From NCBI GenBank assembly GCA_030272155.1, contig CP126200.1:310001-374000 (forward strand): a stretch of DNA of 64,000 nucleotides, in the 5' to 3' direction. The position numbers and the translations under genes were made by a program. Positions 44,169 through 59,762 of this stretch are shown one piece after another; position 1 is the first letter of the stretch, and every line of letters starts with the position of its first letter. Source of the stretch: Tetradesmus obliquus (taxonomy: Eukaryota > Chlorophyta > Chlorophyceae > Sphaeropleales > Scenedesmaceae). The notes beneath the pieces were generated by a model. The model had not been told where the DNA came from and did not search any database. It saw only the letters and a program-made list of their open reading frames with translations.

Positions 44169-47066
44169 AGGCGAGGACATGCGCAAGCTGGATGCTGGCG
44201 TGCATGTGGTGTCGGGCACGCCGGGCCGCGTCAAGGACATGATGGAGAAGCAGAAGGTGGGTGTGGGGGGCCGGGGGGCGCTGGCTGCGTGCTGCCGGCT
44301 TTGGCTATTGCTTGTGTCTGGGGCCTGCCTGCAGGGCATGTCTGGGGCCTGCCTGCAGGGCATGTCTGGGGCCTGCCTGCAGGGCATGCGCTGCCTACAG
44401 AGCTGCAGTGTATGAGTACTGCAGCTGCTCCTGACGTTTGATGGTGTAGCCTGGTTTGCTGCGGAGCGGGACTGGCCTCTGCTGACGTGTCTCGTGATGG
44501 CATGCCCGCCTGCATGTGCCTCATGCTGTTGTTTGCCCCCGTAGCTGCACCCCTGCCACACCCAGCTGCGGCTGACGTGCGACGCCCTGCCTGCGGGTTC
44601 GCGTGCTGCTGTATGCGCCTGCAGCTGTGCTCGCGCCACATGAAGCTGTTGCCGACGTGTTTTGGCATGCCTGTTCTCATGCTGCTGCTCTTGTGTTGCT
44701 GTTTGCGCCCTTGCAGCTGCGCACGCGCCACATCAAGCTGCTGGTGCTGGACGAGGCTGACGAGATGCTCAGCATGAACTTCACGGAGCAGATCTACAAC
44801 TGCTACCGCTACCTGCCGCCAGACTGCCAGGTGAGGCGGATGCAGCAGCAGCAGCAGCAGCAGCACAACGCAGCAGGAAGCAGTGCTGCGTGCCTGCTCA
44901 CCAAGTTGCCAGACACTGCACCCTTATCCCTGCTGTCATGGCTGTGTGCATGTGCAGTCGTTGTATGCAAGCCCAGTGGCCATCTCAAATCGGCGTGCGT
45001 CACCCCGTGATGAGCACATCATCTGAAGCAGGAGCGTGATGCATCACGCCTACTGTTGTGCATGCAACATCTCCCAAACAGGAAGCATCTGCTCTGTGTC
45101 AGCTCCCAATGGACAACCTATTCATGTGTTGCGTACTGCTGCTGACCCCGCTGCTGCTGCTGCTTCCTTTCTCCCCCTCCCCCCAATCGAAACACCCCCA
45201 GGTGGTGCTTGTGAGCGCCACGCTGCCCAACGAGGTGCTGGCCATGACGCAGCAGTTCATGACCGACCCCATCAAGATCCTGGTCAAGCGCGACGAGCTC
45301 ACGCTGGAGGTGAGGAGCAGCGCCCAGGCTGGGCTTTTGAACGGATGAAAACATGATATTTAAAAGGCATGACAATACATGCGGCTGTGCCTGTGTCGGA
45401 CATTGGTTTCTTGTGAGTGCACGCTGCGCGCCTGCTGAGCATGTTCCGCCTGCCTGCCTGCCTGCCTGTGCTGCGCTGTGCTGGTGTGCAGGGCATCAAG
45501 CAGTTCTTTGTGGCGGTGGAGCGCGAGGAGTGGAAGTTTGACACGCTGTGCGACCTCTACGACACACTCACCATCACACAGGTGACCGGCGGCAGCAGCA
45601 GCAGCAGCAGCAGTAGCAGCAGCAGTAACAGCGGCAGCAGTGGCAGGAGTAGTGAGGTGACACAGCGTTCAAAGGCAACTGCTTGATTGAGACAGGTAGT
45701 AAGCATGACTGCATACTGGCTCCCCAGCGCTGCCTGGCATCGCTGCATGCTAGCTGCTAACACGCGCGCCGCTGAACACACCACCTGTTATGCAGGCGGT
45801 CATCTTCTGCAACACCAAGCGCAAGGTGGACTGGCTCACCGAGAAAATGCGCGGCAGCAACTTCACGGTGTCCGCCATGCACGGCGACATGCCGCAGAAG
45901 GAGCGCGAGGCCATCATGGCGGAGTTCAGGGCGGGCACCAGCCGCGTGTTGATCAGCACAGACGTGTGGGCGCGCGGCCTGGACGTGCAGCAGGTGTGGA
46001 CGGCGTGCAGGGCGTGAGGTTACTGTTGCTTTGTGTTTTCCGGCCTCTGGTTTGTTGTTGTTTAGACCCAAGGAGATGTGTGTGACTGTTTGCGGCGGGC
46101 ACCAGCGCGTGCTCATCTTCACAGACTTGTGGGCGCGCGGCCTGGACGTGCAGCAGGTGCGGGCAGCTTGGTGCTTGCAGGACGCAGCATGCTTGGTGCT
46201 TTTTGTGGGTTTGTGGAATAGCACGGCGCTGTTGTGGCGCTGTCTGCAATACGTTACGGGCTGTGCATGATGTTGCTGCCCTGCTGTCAATGGTCTGGTC
46301 CTTGTTGTGCATCATCACCAGCCGCGTGTTGATCAGCACCAACGTGTGGGCATGCGGCCTGGACGTGCAGCAGGTGCAGAGTATGGCATTGTGGTGCAGC
46401 ATCGGTTGTCCTGTTTGGGCTTTGCCCCCTGCCAGCACGTGTTTTGTTTGTCACATGTTGTCAAGCATCTGTCACTATCAGCCCTTGTAACGCGCACACT
46501 CACCTGTTGTGTTGTTGTCCTGCAACATGCACTCAACCCCTCAGGTGTCGCTGGTGATCAACTACGACCTGCCCAACAACCGCGTGCCTTCCCTTGTTAC
46601 ATGCTGTAATCAAACCCTTTGTACTCGCGTTTTGTGAAATGCGCCCTCACTTGCCGCAGGTGTCGCTGGTGATCAACTACGACCTGCCCAACAACCGCGA
46701 GCTGTACATCCACCGCATCGGCCGCAGCGGCCGCTTCGGGCGCAAGGGCGTGGCCATCAACTTCGTGAAGAGTGACGACATCAAGATCCTGCGAGACATC
46801 GAGCAGTTCTACAGCACGCAGGTGTGTTTTGGGGGGCCTCATGAGTTGTGTATGCACGTCGTCTACATGCAGTCTAGTCGACAGCAAGGCGACTTGCGCT
46901 GCCGTACCACTGCATGGTTTCGGTTGTGGCTTGTCACATGTGACCCGTGCGTGCTGTTGCATGTCACTCACCGCCCTGCGTGTCTGTCTGCTTCGCTGTG
47001 CTTGTGTGCTGCCCAATGCAACCGCAGATAGATGAGATGCCGATGAACGTGGCAGAGCTTATCTGA
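42669..47066 (+). CDS. EIF4A3: eIF4A3, DEAD-box helicase of the exon junction complex
   Basis: Exons: 42669-42688, 42768-43067, 43398-43519, 44171-44256, 44717-44830, 45202-45309, 45492-45581, 45796-45993, 46660-46821, 47028-47066. They give 412 aa, the family length. Motifs in order: Q motif with [12 protein letters not shown]; motif I SGTGKS (85-90); PTRELA; TPGR; DEAD (188-191); SAT (219-221); a [11 protein letters not shown] block; HRIGRSGR (364-371); and the terminal [19 protein letters not shown] and DEMPMNVA distinguish eIF4A3 from translational eIF4A. The protein clamps RNA upstream of exon junctions and marks spliced mRNA for export and nonsense-mediated decay. The first coding exon is only 20 bp. 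The acceptor of exon 4 is TAG. Several introns contain edge copies of exons 5, 8 and 9. Confidence 0.95.
43100..44170 (+). repeat. EIF4A3: CAG/CTG tracts at the ends of eIF4A3 introns 2 and 3
   Basis: Intron 2 (43068-43397) has (CAG)n at 43107-43136 and (CTG)n at 43360-43386. Intron 3 (43520-44170) has (CAG)n at 43533-43559 and a long (CTG)n at 44108-44167 that ends at the TAG acceptor. In both, the 5' repeat is complementary to the 3' repeat in the RNA. Confidence 0.8.
44317..44392 (+). repeat. EIF4A3: Three tandem 24-bp units in eIF4A3 intron 4
   Basis: Units of TCTGGGGCCTGCCTGCAGGG then CATG repeat three times. They are intronic and each contains a CAG, but no exon follows. Confidence 0.8.
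44524..44652 (+). repeat. EIF4A3: Two decayed echo copies of the start of eIF4A3 exon 5
   Basis: The real acceptor region (TTTGCGCCCTTGCAGCTGCG then CACGCGCCACATCAAG) is echoed at 44604-44651, with ATGAAG in place of ATCAAG, and more weakly at 44524-44560. Spacing is about 80-95 bp. Confidence 0.7.
46095..46376 (+). repeat. EIF4A3: Two echo copies of the 3' end of eIF4A3 exon 8
   Basis: The end of exon 8, coding [17 protein letters not shown], recurs at 46095-46158 ([17 protein letters not shown]) and 46314-46374 ([17 protein letters not shown]). Each is followed by GTGC, so each keeps a donor. They lie in intron 8, downstream of the real exon. Confidence 0.85.
46541..46586 (+). repeat. EIF4A3: 39-nt perfect echo of the start of eIF4A3 exon 9
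   Basis: CAG then 39 bases coding [13 protein letters not shown] are identical to the start of exon 9 at 46660. The copy is followed by GTGCCT. The 39 bases are in frame (13 codons), so inclusion would duplicate this segment without a frameshift. Confidence 0.85.
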
Positions 47067-47488
47067 GCTGGCTGCTGGCTGGGACGGGCAACAGGGCATG
47101 CGTGTTTTGAAGGGCGCGTGTGGTGTGAAGCTGCTGCCCTTGCACACCACTGTGCTGCTGCCCTGGCACACAACTACGTCAAGGGCCTCAGCAGCTTGGT
47201 GGTGCCTTGTGGTGGATCGCAGCAAGCCTGCAGTGAGGCTCATGTGCTGGGCCTCTCCACAGCAGCAGGATTGGCATCAGTGCTGCTGGCATGCTGTCCC
47301 GCAGCAGGAGATGCACAGTGCTGTCGGCAACGCACCGCAGAGCAGCTGCAGGGAGCTGAGCAGCAGCTCGCTGCAGCAGTGCGGTGCAGCTGCAAATGCT
47401 TTGAGCAGGGATGCAGCTATGCACGCTGTTGAAGCAGTTGACGCTGTGGGGGTGTTTGGGTGTGCATGGCATGAGGGGCTCGCAGCAA

Positions 47489-47493
47489 TGTAA
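47489..47493 (+). terminator. EIF4A3: TGTAA poly(A) signal candidate for eIF4A3
   Basis: TGTAA is 423 bp past the stop; no nearer TGTAA was seen. Confidence 0.45.
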
Positions 47494-48165
47494 CCCAGGT
47501 GCCAAGCAGACACATCAGCCAAGCTGGCAACAGATGCTTTGTGTGAGATATGTTGTGGTTGGAGGGGCTGTGTAGGTTGACGTTTTGTTCGCCACATTCA
47601 ATGGCACAGTGCTGGAAGCCTGTCGGCTGGGTTACAGGGTGAAGTACGTTGGCATTGCAGCACGCTGCAAGCCCTAGCGGACGCTCAGCCAGGCTGGCTG
47701 TTGCATCAAGCATGGCATGGGGCATCGTGAAAGGCATCACTTTGGTACTTCGTGTAGCTCAAGTTTTCTTGCCGTGGGCCGTTGCAGATGACATGCGTTG
47801 CCTGCATGATCAGGCAAGCTCGCGGAGTTTTGCCAGTCCCTGCCCCCTCTGGGTCCCTCTGTCCTGTTGGCATGTGTACCAGCAGGGTTGTTCTGCTGGT
47901 GTTGATGTCGATGGCGTTTTGTTTGGTTTTCTTTGTCTCATCAGTGAGTAAATGGTGTACCCACCAATTGTCATCGAGTTCCAATCTGAGAAGATCCTGC
48001 TCAGCAGTGCTTGCACCCAAATGTTCGGCATGTCAGCACTTCTGCAAAAGGCAAGCCAGCTGGCTTGATACAACAGCCAACAGATAGCCGTATCAAGCAT
48101 TTCTCTGCTTATAACCCTTATATACTGCTGGCACCTCGACTGCTGAACAGCGAGACGGCCATACG

Positions 48166-48184
48166 TAACCCTTAGGGTTTTCAA
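48166..48184. promoter_or_regulatory. Telo-box-like palindrome AACCCTTAGGGTTTT
   Basis: This site lies about 220 bp upstream of the MYND gene start. On the minus strand it reads AAAACCCTAAGGGTT, containing the plant telo-box AAACCCTAA, a promoter element in plants. A role here is inferred. Confidence 0.35.
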
Positions 48185-48402
48185 ACCGCTGCTGCTGGCA
48201 CAGCTGCTCTTTTGAATGCCGTCACATTCGGTGGTGCAGTTGAGGTTAAGGCTATTTTGGCGCGGTCGTGGTTAGGCGGACGCACATAGGCATCATATTG
48301 CTGCAACGAACTGCAATAGCATCTCCCGCCATGGCGCGCCAGCATAGAAATTGAAGCGCAATACATGAAGGCTGCATCATCAAGCTGATTAGACCGGCCA
48401 AG

Positions 48403-49384
48403 ATGCCCCCTCGCAAAGCCCCCTGCGTCGATGAGGCAGCCATCGTGCACCTTTTACAGCAGCTTGCGACATGCAGAGACGAAAGCCTTCTAGAAGACAA
48501 GTGGGCAAGCTTGATGGCAGTGCATGACTACCTTGATGTGGCACAACCGGACAAAATGGACCTACATCGGCTCGCAGTGCTGTCAGCCACTGCTCTTGAG
48601 CACAGTTTGCAGCTCTGCTTCAAGCTGCAGGCAGGGCGCAGGGCGGCGATGTGCATGTCCTACCTTGTTGGTATACTCAGGTTCTCCGCTTTCAACCTAG
48701 GCACGGTGCTCACAACGTCTACCTTCAGGCTGCCACGGTCAATGACTGAGTGCAGGGAGAAGGCGATGGCTCACGCGGTTGCCAACACAGGTGGGCAGCG
48801 CTGCTAAGACACTGTGGGTCTGGTACACACCACAATGCATGCCATGCCGATCCAACGACAATGTCCCCTCGAAGTGCCTGCTTTCAACATCAAAACCACT
48901 CTTACTAGGCTCACAAGTCCAACAACCGTCTCTTGCACACACTCCTGCAGGCCTGCCAGAAGCAACCAAGGCTGCCTGCCTTGCCCTGGCATCGCACATG
49001 CAGCAGCGCAGCCACAAAGAACAGCCCGACAAGGAGCAAGAGCGCAACCGTGTCTGCATGATGCTACTAGGCTCTATTCTCGACACCCTGGCGCACAAAA
49101 GCAGCCCCCTGCTGCTGCACAGCAACATCCTTTGCCTGTTTCCTGCAGCCGCCACCTGCATGCTCACCGCCTTCCGCACCTGGGGCCACACCATTGATAG
49201 CAGCGGCAGCAGCACCGGCAAGCCCTCCAGCCACTCAGCCACCCACTCCTTGCCTGCCGAGGTGCTCAAAGTGTGCAACACATGGACACAGGAGATGCTG
49301 CGCCAGTGCAACTGCTATGCTGCCATGGCCACTGATGGGCCAGGTGGCCAGCAGCAGCAGGTGCCTGCAGGCTATGGCAGCAAT

Positions 49385-49438
<54 letters not shown>

Positions 49439-51752
49439 GCTACCCCTAGCAGGCCAAGCATGCTGGAAGATGATGATCAGGCAACCAAGACAGCCATAGC
49501 ATCTGCCCTCATTGCGTTTGCAGACCTGCAACAGCTAGCAGCGCTGCAGATCGGCAGGGCTGCTCAGATTGTGCATGGGCTGCAGAGGCACGTTGCGTCA
49601 AATGCTGGCAGCAGCAGCAGCCCCAGGGCGGGTGCTGCAGCTCACAGCAGCAGGCCAGGCAGCTTCACCAAGCATGGCAAGCAGTCACGCAGCAAGGCAG
49701 CAGCAGCTCACCACGCCACCCTCTTTGCCAGCCTGAACATGGAGGCAGCGTCACAGGCGCTGCTCAAGGACCTGGTGCAGCACCCAACGCTGACCACCTT
49801 CAAGTTTGGCAGTTGACAGCTGAGCACGCTGCTTTGGTGGCACGCCTGTCTGCCTACCCTCTCTTGGATGATGCAGCACACTACTTGCGCGCCTGGGCAC
49901 AGCCATAAGCGAGGAGCCGGCGGCTGACGGCAGCAGCTATGTTCCGCCATCCAGCAGCCTTCCTGTGCCAGCCTCTGCGCATGCGCTCAAGGGGCTGCCT
50001 CCCTGGCTGCTGCCTGCCTGTCTGGCCTGCTGTGAGACGGCTGTGTCATGGCCTTGCGGGCCCCGCTGCAACAACATCAGCATAAACGCATGCACAAGCT
50101 TGTGCTCTGCTGTTGTTGAAGGCGTTGAGGCCGCAGCTGGCGGCCATGGACAGCAGGCTGCTTCTGATATCTTCGCAGCTGCTGCAGCTGACCTGGCAGC
50201 TCCTGTGCTGCACATGCTGAGGCTTGCAGTGGTGCGCCACGACAGCAACGGGGCCGAAGCAGGCAGCAAGGCAGACCTGGATGACGACATACAGAAGCTG
50301 TACGAATCAAAGTGCAAGAAGCGGGATGACAGCGTGGCGGTTGTGGCTCAGCAGCACAACCCTGCGCAGCTGTACAGCGACCTGCTGGCAGCAATCATCA
50401 GAACAGGTGCGTGCTGGCAGCCAGTACCGTAGGCAATCAACTGTGCAGGCGGCAGTGGATGCAGTGCAGACAGGCGACAGCAAATGGCCACAGCAGCAGA
50501 TTACGCAAAGCTTCAACCCCTTGATAACGAAGTTGCATGCACTCAGCGTCAGGCGCAAGCTGCAGCATGGGAAAACTGCTATCGGCAGGTGCACATTGGC
50601 ATGGCTCGTATTTCTTTCTGCTTGCCAAGAATACTGCAATGACATGTGTACTCACATAAGCCGCTGGTCTGCCATGCCCACACTCTTGAATGTCTCGCCA
50701 CCTGCAGACAAGGCTGCAGGCACACAGCACATGGTGTCCGCCTCCAGCCAGCAGCCAGCCGTTAGTGCAGCAGCAGTGGAGCTGGCCATGCGCGGCAGCC
50801 TAAGCATTGACCTGCTGCGCTACGTTGCTGAGCAGCTAGGGCAAGCTGCAGCCACTGGTGAGCTGGCAGCACTGCCTGCACATGCTGGCTGGCTGTTCTC
50901 CCTGCTGATGACTGCTGCCAAGACCACACAGGTTCTGGGCGGCAGCAGCGCAGGCGGCAACACCACGGCCTGTGGCGGCCTGCTGGGGCCAACAGGCTGT
51001 TATGATGCAGCAGCTGGCATCTGCGCTCTTGCCAAGCACCTGGCCAGCCAGTGCATTGAAGCCCACAGCACCAGCAGCAGCGGCGGCAGCGGTCAGCCGG
51101 AAAGTCCCAATAAGAAAAAGATTGGCAAGAGCAAGCTATCACAAGACAGTAGCACAGGCAGCAACAAGACTATTGGCTGCGACAGCCAGGGCAGCAGCAG
51201 TGACAGCGCTCTGTGGCCGGTGCTTGCAGCCCGCTGTGTGCTGGTGATGTGCCAGGAGCTTGAGGGCACAGCCGCAGCAGGCACTGTCAGCTGCAATGCT
51301 GCACCTCAGCAGCGCAGCACCGCCAGCCCAACCACAGGAGCAGCAAGTGATGCGGCGTGCACCCCGCCGCAGCTGCTATCGTCCCTGGCTGCTGCCACCT
51401 CATGCTTGGGTGAGCTGCTGCAGGGCCTGCAGCAGCAGCTGACAGCAGCAGACAGCGCTGCTGCACAGCAGCCTTGCCCACCACCCCGCAGCTCCACACC
51501 CACACCAGCTGTAGCACCAGCAACTGGAAGCGCCATGGCCACCAAGCCACGAGTGGGGGCTGAGCATGCAGCAGGTGCTGCCTCTGGACTGCTTGAGGGG
51601 CTGGGCCAGGTGACTGGCAGCACAGCTGACAAGGCCTCATGCAGGCCAGCCTCAGCACCAGCAGGAAGGACAGCCAAGCCAGCAGCCGCAGCACAGCAGA
51701 ACCCAGCTCTCACTAAGCTGCTGAAGCAGAGCACGCGGCTGCAGCCAGCACT

Positions 51753-51788
<36 letters not shown>

Positions 51789-52146
51789 AGCAGCAGCAGC
51801 AGCTCCATGCAGCGCTTGCCCTGATGCATGTGATGGCCCTGGCACCATCTGTCAAACCAGTGTGCTAAGTCAGGCCAGCCACATGCTGGGGCAGGAGCTA
51901 CTGGCGAAGGTGAAGGACTTTGCAGAGCAGGCCTTTGCCGCGCTGCCGCTGCTCAATTGCTGTGGCAACCCTGCCTGCCTGAGCCTGCAGCAGCGCAGCG
52001 AGGCGCAGCTGGTGGGCGGCAGCCGCGGCAGGTGCAGCCGCTGCAGGGCGTGCTGCTACTGCAGTAAGGGGTGCCAGGTGGCGGCGTGGCGGCTGCACAA
52101 GCCTGTGTGCAGGCGCCTGCAGGAGGAGGCGGTCCGTGAGGAGTGA
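48403..52146 (+). CDS. Large protein with C-terminal MYND zinc finger
   Basis: Proposed exons 48403-48790, 48951-49803, 49877-50406 and 50708-52146 total 3210 nt (1069 aa). The C-terminal 62 residues form a MYND finger: CCGNPAC, then CSRC and CYCSKGC, ending H-x3-C in HKPVC. MYND domains bind proline-rich partners. The remaining roughly 1000 residues are helical and low in known motifs, with poly-Ala runs from CAG/CTG repeats near 49387-49440 and 51752-51802. This resembles the many large MYND proteins of green algae, whose functions are mostly unknown. The third intron boundary is the weak point: intron 49804-49876 would be only 73 bp with a GTTTGG donor, and the sequence it removes also looks coding in another frame. 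A frameshift is the alternative. TGTAA at 52846-52850 is a candidate end. Confidence 0.72.
49387..49438 (+). repeat. Coding GCA repeat (poly-Ala)
   Basis: About 18 GCA codons in frame within the MYND-gene second exon. A similar run of GCT/GCA lies at 51752-51802. Confidence 0.85.
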
Positions 52147-53180
52147 TTGAGCTGCAGGCTGGCTGACGGTTGCGAAAGGCAGCGCACTGCGCTGGCAGGC
52201 GCCTGGCAGGCGCAATTGACACCGCGCACTTACAGAAGTTCCAGAGTTACCTTTTGAGGGACGTCAGTTCTACGTGGACAGGTTGATAACGATGAGTGCC
52301 TGGATGGTTGATGACCTGTGACTGTGCTGTTCTGGTCACCTGTTGATGACCTGTGACTGTGCTGTTCTGGTCACCTGTTGATGACCTGTGACTGTGCTGT
52401 TCTGGTCACCTGTGACTGTGCTGTTCTGGTCACCTGTGATCAGTTGTGGCAGCTCTCACACCAGTGGCCCGGGCCCAGCTGGCCATGGCGTCATCTCAGA
52501 GGATGCATTATGAACGCCATCGCTGCATACTAACAGCCATCCAGTCACTGCTTGCCTTCTCTTAGTGCCGATGCCTCAGCTGAGGGCAGCGCAGCGCTTT
52601 GTGTAGGCGTCCTGGAGCCTTGTGTCCGTCAATGGTGATCATCACCATCATGTTGGTGCACACAGCGCTGATGCGAGTATGTCACTTTGAGAGCACCTGC
52701 CACGGATGACTCAACTACGTTTATCTTGTTAGTCATTGCTTCGCTTGAGTTGAGGAACCACAGCTCCTGTAGTGGACAGCTGCAGGCTTTGAAAACGCTG
52801 TAGAAAACAGGCGGTACAGGCGGGACTCTGCTGAGCAGCAGGCTGTGTAAAAACTATCAACGGTTGTGCTGCTGAATGTGCGAGCAGGATTTAGGCTGTG
52901 CTGGTCCGTGTTGCTGTGCAGGCGCTCTTGCAGCTGATTCGTAGGAAAGCAGTTTGTCATACAGCAGAACCTCCTGCTGCTGGCCCACCATCATCATAGC
53001 AACCCTCGTCCACCACGTGATCACTTTGCTTTTGCAGATCACACAAAGCTTAAAACTAAAGTATTCTTTCAGGCACGTGTCGGCCTCCGCAGTGTTGTTG
53101 TGTGTGTGACTGCATTCGCTTTCGCTGCTGTCCTTCTATCGTGCATGCGCAGCTCAAACAGACTCCGGTAACGGTTTAAT
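52147..53180. other. Intergenic: MYND-gene 3' region and PP2A promoter
   Basis: Holds the 35-bp tandem repeat (52306-52437) and TGTAA at 52846-52850. No exon is supported. Confidence 0.45.
52306..52437. repeat. 35-bp tandem repeat, about four units
   Basis: The unit GTTGATGACCTGTGACTGTG then CTGTTCTGGTCACCT occurs twice in full. Two further units are partly shortened, lacking the TTGATGACC part. It lies just after the MYND gene, possibly in its 3' UTR. Confidence 0.85.
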
Positions 53181-57090
<3,910 letters not shown>

Positions 57091-57182
57091 GCGTCAGCTG
57101 TGAAGCTGGCCCTGGCAGTCCCCAAGCAGCAGCAGCAGCAGCAGTGCCGGCTGTGGAGCAGTTGGCACCTGCAGTGGCGCAG

Positions 57183-57213
<31 letters not shown>

Positions 57214-57830
57214 CGCGTGACTGGCTCCAGCTGCTGTTTGAGCTGCTAAGCTGCTGCACGTGCAGACCCAGGCGGCAGCATCTGCAGCTGGCAGCGGTGG
57301 CTCGCGCCTCGGCCTGCATTGCCTGCCAGCGCATTGTCAGCGCATTGCCTGCTCAGGCTAGCTGGTGCTGGAGGGTGAAGGCTGGCCAAATAGCGCGCAT
57401 GTGTACTTAAGTAAGCTCAAGACAGCAGCTGACAGCTGCTGCAGCAGCAGCATGCAGTATATGTTTCTGTGAGTGCGTGTGCTGACGATAGCAAGCAGCA
57501 GGAGGGGCTCGTCACACCAGTTCCATTTGCATGCAGACTACGTATCATCCTGCTGTCATTGGCGGCAGTGGCGAACTGGCAGTGGCAGCAGCGGCAGCAG
57601 TGATTCTAGTGCTGTTGGCGCCGGCTGCCTGGCCTGGTGTTACATCAGCCAGCAGTGCCCGCGTCGCATGTCAGTCGCAGCGGCAACTTTGCCAGCAAGA
57701 AGCACAGTCGCGCTGCTTGCCATTGCCAACAGTAGCAGCACAGAGGATGCCTTGCTGCCACAGTCTTGGCTGGCAATGCAGCTGCGTTTGTGCGAGTGCA
57801 GTCATGATCAAGGCACATGCTGCACGTGGC

Positions 57831-57835
57831 TGTAA
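57831..57835 (+). terminator. TGTAA poly(A) signal candidate for PP2A
   Basis: TGTAA is 741 bp past the stop, a long but possible 3' UTR. Confidence 0.35.
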
Positions 57836-59232
57836 TGCAGATCCCATGTGCGGTGTTGCATCGCAGGCTTGGCTGCAGCAGTGAATGGGGCATGTATAGC
57901 ACATGGGGATGCGTCGTTTGGTATTCTTGACGCATTGGTGCAGCTAGGGTTGAGGTTGTGGGACACATCGTTTAGAGGTTGCAACTCAACCGCATGTGGC
58001 AGCAGCCCCGCTGCATAGCGCTGCCGCATTGCTGGGTGCTTGCAGGACTTCTAAGCAGGCAGCCCAGTGTGGTCTTAGGTGTTTGTTAGGCTGGTTCTGG
58101 GCTCAGTTTCCGTGCTTTTTGGTGTGTGGCGTTCGCTTGCCTGCCCAGCAGGCTGCATGCTTGCTTGCAAGCAATTGCTGCGGAAAACGGCTCAGCTGTC
58201 AGCGGCCCCGTAAGCGCGCTGCAGCAGTGCCGAAGGGGGAGATCGTGGCTGACAGCTCACCAAGGGAGAGTGTTTGCACTGACCCAGCATGCATCATGCA
58301 ATCACCGTCTGAAATATCAGGTAACAGCAGGCTTCGTTGGACCGGCAGATGATGTAATGTTGTCCAGCGCAGTTGCCTACTGACAGTTGCTGGGGGGTGT
58401 CTGTCTGCCACTGCATTGTTGCCGGTGTAACAGGCTGCAGCTTGAGCTGCGAGCTCGCCATACTGTTACAGCAGCAGCACATGCAGCATGCTGCTCAACA
58501 ACCCAGCTGCATATTTGCATTGATGCCATGTCGCTGTTCACTAAACCCAGCCGGCGGCTGACTGACCCGGTCGCTAACATTGCAGCAGCCGGCAAAGCCC
58601 GCAGACGACGCTGGACTTGGCTCTTACATCTCGAAGTAGGCTCAATTGCCCAAACAGTAGAGGCGGCAGTGCCGCAACACGCAGCACACACACAACAAGA
58701 TTAGGGAACAGACAGGCAGGTGAGCACTTGCTGCTCTGCACATGCACCTACTATACATATGCACGATGCAGCACAGCTTGACTGCTGCGTGGCACACAAA
58801 GCACTCGAGCACTACACACACTGTGCACAGGGTGTTGCACAGCTTGTGGTGCTGCTGACAAACACAGCGAACGTGTTGTGTATGCGGAGGCAGGGCTGGC
58901 AACACACTGCCGTACTGTACAGCATATGCTGCGCTGTGGTGCACCGGCCTGCTATGCCTAGTAGATGGGCAGACCACAGCGATACAGGACCAGGATCATC
59001 AATGTGGCAGCCTATGTTGTTGAGCAGCACCCCATCGCATGCGTGCATGAGACTGCTGCAGTGCCTGCCAGGCTGCACTGCATCCCGGCTCCGTCAACTG
59101 CTGTGATGCATGGTACAAGCTTGACAGGCTCAAGCAAGCAGCGCTCTGCACAGGCAGCCCGCCTTGTCACGCCCATGCAGCAGCGTCTACTGACAGGGAG
59201 GACAATCAGCCTAAAAAAACAAAAAACATAAA

Positions 59233-59457
59233 CTACAACACATCAAGGTCCTCCTTGGCTGCTGCACGTGTAGCTGTGCACAGCTCAACAGTAGCATGGA
59301 GCCAGGAAGCAAAATCATTGTGTGCTGTGCTGCCGACTTCAGCACAACTGTCATAACGCCAGCCGTGCTCAAAAGTAATGTGCTTGGCCACACCGCACGG
59401 CACAGAATGTCCAGATCGGCGGCAACAGCACACGCCAAACAGCAAGCACCGAGTCAT
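59233..59457 (-). CDS. Possible small protein of 74 aa
   Basis: An ATG frame (59457-59455) runs to TAG at 59233-59235. The C-terminal 50 residues have varied, protein-like composition (HITFEHGWRYDS, NDFASWLHATVELC, AAAKEDLDVL). No family is recognised, and no nearby minus-strand TGTAA was found. It could be a real small gene, a terminal exon, or chance. Confidence 0.22.
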   Translation of the reverse strand: MTRCLLFGVCCCRRSGHSVPCGVAKHITFEHGWRYDSCAEVGSTAHNDFASWLHATVELCTATRAAAKEDLDVL

Positions 59458-59682
59458 ATTGGGATGTATGGTACAGCGCGTCAGCCGTGCAGTTCACAAC
59501 CAGCCGCCACCTCGACGCAACTCATCACACACAACAGCCAGACCCAAGCGAGTGTTGGCACGGCAGGTGCACACTGCAGCTGAGCAGCTGCAGCGATCCT
59601 GCCGCAGGCCAACACAGCTGACAGCACAGCAGGCAGGCCACGAATGCTCCGTCTGCACACTGTCCTCATGTGGAACTACTTG

Positions 59683-59762
59683 CGCGTGCGCTACGCACTG
59701 CAACGCTTGCGCTGCACACTGCAACGCTTGCGCTGCACACTGCAACGCTTGCGCTGCACACG
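59683..59762. repeat. 21-bp tandem repeat, about 3.5 units
   Basis: The unit is CTGCACACTGCAACGCTTGCG. The array is bordered on both sides by related sequences (CTGCACACTGTCCTCATGTG at 59653 and CTGCACACGGTCCTCGTGTG at 59753), indicating nested duplication. Confidence 0.85.

Larger units (their letters stand above)
47067..48402. other. Intergenic: eIF4A3 3' region and MYND-gene promoter
   Basis: TGTAA at 47489-47493 may end eIF4A3. A frame on the minus strand near 47750-48020 looks partly protein-like but has no ATG or splice support. A telo-box-like AAACCCTAA on the minus strand lies in 48170-48183. Confidence 0.4.

Noticed and set aside
47706-48184. Minus-strand frames downstream of eIF4A3
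   Set aside because: They look partly protein-like but start with non-ATG codons, and no splice chain or family was found.
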